Part shown: positions 6,619 to 6,694 of the stretch, one piece after another
How the letters are laid out: each line of letters starts with the position of its first letter
Position numbering within the stretch: the first letter of the stretch is position 1
From: CAYSHJ01 sp964589725
GTDB taxonomy: Bacteria; Planctomycetota; Planctomycetia; Planctomycetales; Planctomycetaceae
DNA length: 6,694 bases
Direction of reading: 5' to 3'
NCBI GenBank assembly: GCA_964589725.1
Contig: CAZPUJ010000242.1
Coordinates: forward strand, 1-6,694
The notes under the pieces: model-generated
What the model saw: the letters and a program-made list of their open reading frames with translations, nothing else
Told to the model about the DNA's origin: nothing
Databases searched by the model: none
Made by a program: the position numbers and the translations under genes

Positions 6619-6694
6619 TCAGTTCGTGCGCACCTGAATGCGGCGCGGTTCGGCTTTGGCTGCTCGCGGCAGCGCAACTTCCAGCACTCCATTA
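6619..6694 (-). CDS. Small heat-shock protein, Hsp20/alpha-crystallin family (C-terminal end only)
   Basis: Only the last 24 codons and the TGA stop are inside the window; the 5' part lies beyond base 6694. The visible peptide begins NGVLEVALPRAAKAEP and ends RRIQVRTN. The N-G-V-L-x-V-x-L-P-(R/K) stretch is the last strand of the alpha-crystallin domain, and IQV is the C-terminal I-x-I/V anchor that docks onto a neighbouring subunit in sHsp oligomers. As a family, these are ATP-independent holdase chaperones of the cytosol. It reads in the same direction as pckA, about 320-380 bp upstream of it with repeats between, so co-transcription is not obvious. The fragment is short, but the two motifs in the right order make the family call fairly firm. 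Confidence 0.82.
   Translation of the reverse strand, partial: NGVLEVALPRAAKAEPRRIQVRTN

Overview
The window looks like a planctomycete chromosome, probably from the Pirellula/Gemmata side of the phylum. This is inferred from the very large eukaryotic-like Ser/Thr kinase fused to an nSTAND-type NTPase and a formylglycine-generating-enzyme (FGE)-like domain, the high GC content, and the several families of palindromic repeats sitting inside coding sequence. No rRNA or other taxonomic marker is present, so the placement rests on protein and repeat style alone.

All three real genes read leftward on the minus strand. From right to left they are: the last 24 codons of a small heat-shock protein (Hsp20 family, 6619-6694); an intergenic stretch of about 320-380 bp carrying a head-to-head pair of GC-rich hairpin repeats (6402-6577); pckA, an ATP-dependent phosphoenolpyruvate carboxykinase (4665-6242, with a possible longer start at 6302); a 151-bp gap with a possible hairpin terminator and a good sigma70-like promoter; and one giant open reading frame that starts at 4513 and is still open at base 1 (1504 codons visible, 3' end outside the window).

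The giant protein has, in order: a disordered N-terminus, a complete catalytically competent protein kinase, a P-loop nSTAND NTPase with a winged-helix tail, one membrane segment, a HEAT-like helical region, the first strand of an FGE-sulfatase (SUMF1) domain, a TPR cassette, and then what looks like the continuation of the FGE domain. It reads as a membrane-spanning signalling protein with kinase and NTPase inside the cell and helical repeats plus the FGE/C-type-lectin-like fold outside.

The most unusual aspect is that this one reading frame has absorbed four palindromic elements from three families without breaking. Two are copies of a roughly 100-bp REP-doublet-like element whose four terminal hairpins have different stems but the same CTTGC/GCAAG loop. 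One is a perfect 20-bp inverted repeat, and one is a short AT-rich repeat. All four sit between or at the edges of recognisable domains. A fourth repeat family occupies the hsp20-pckA gap. Nothing here links pckA and the kinase functionally beyond shared orientation; the kinase appears to have its own promoter.
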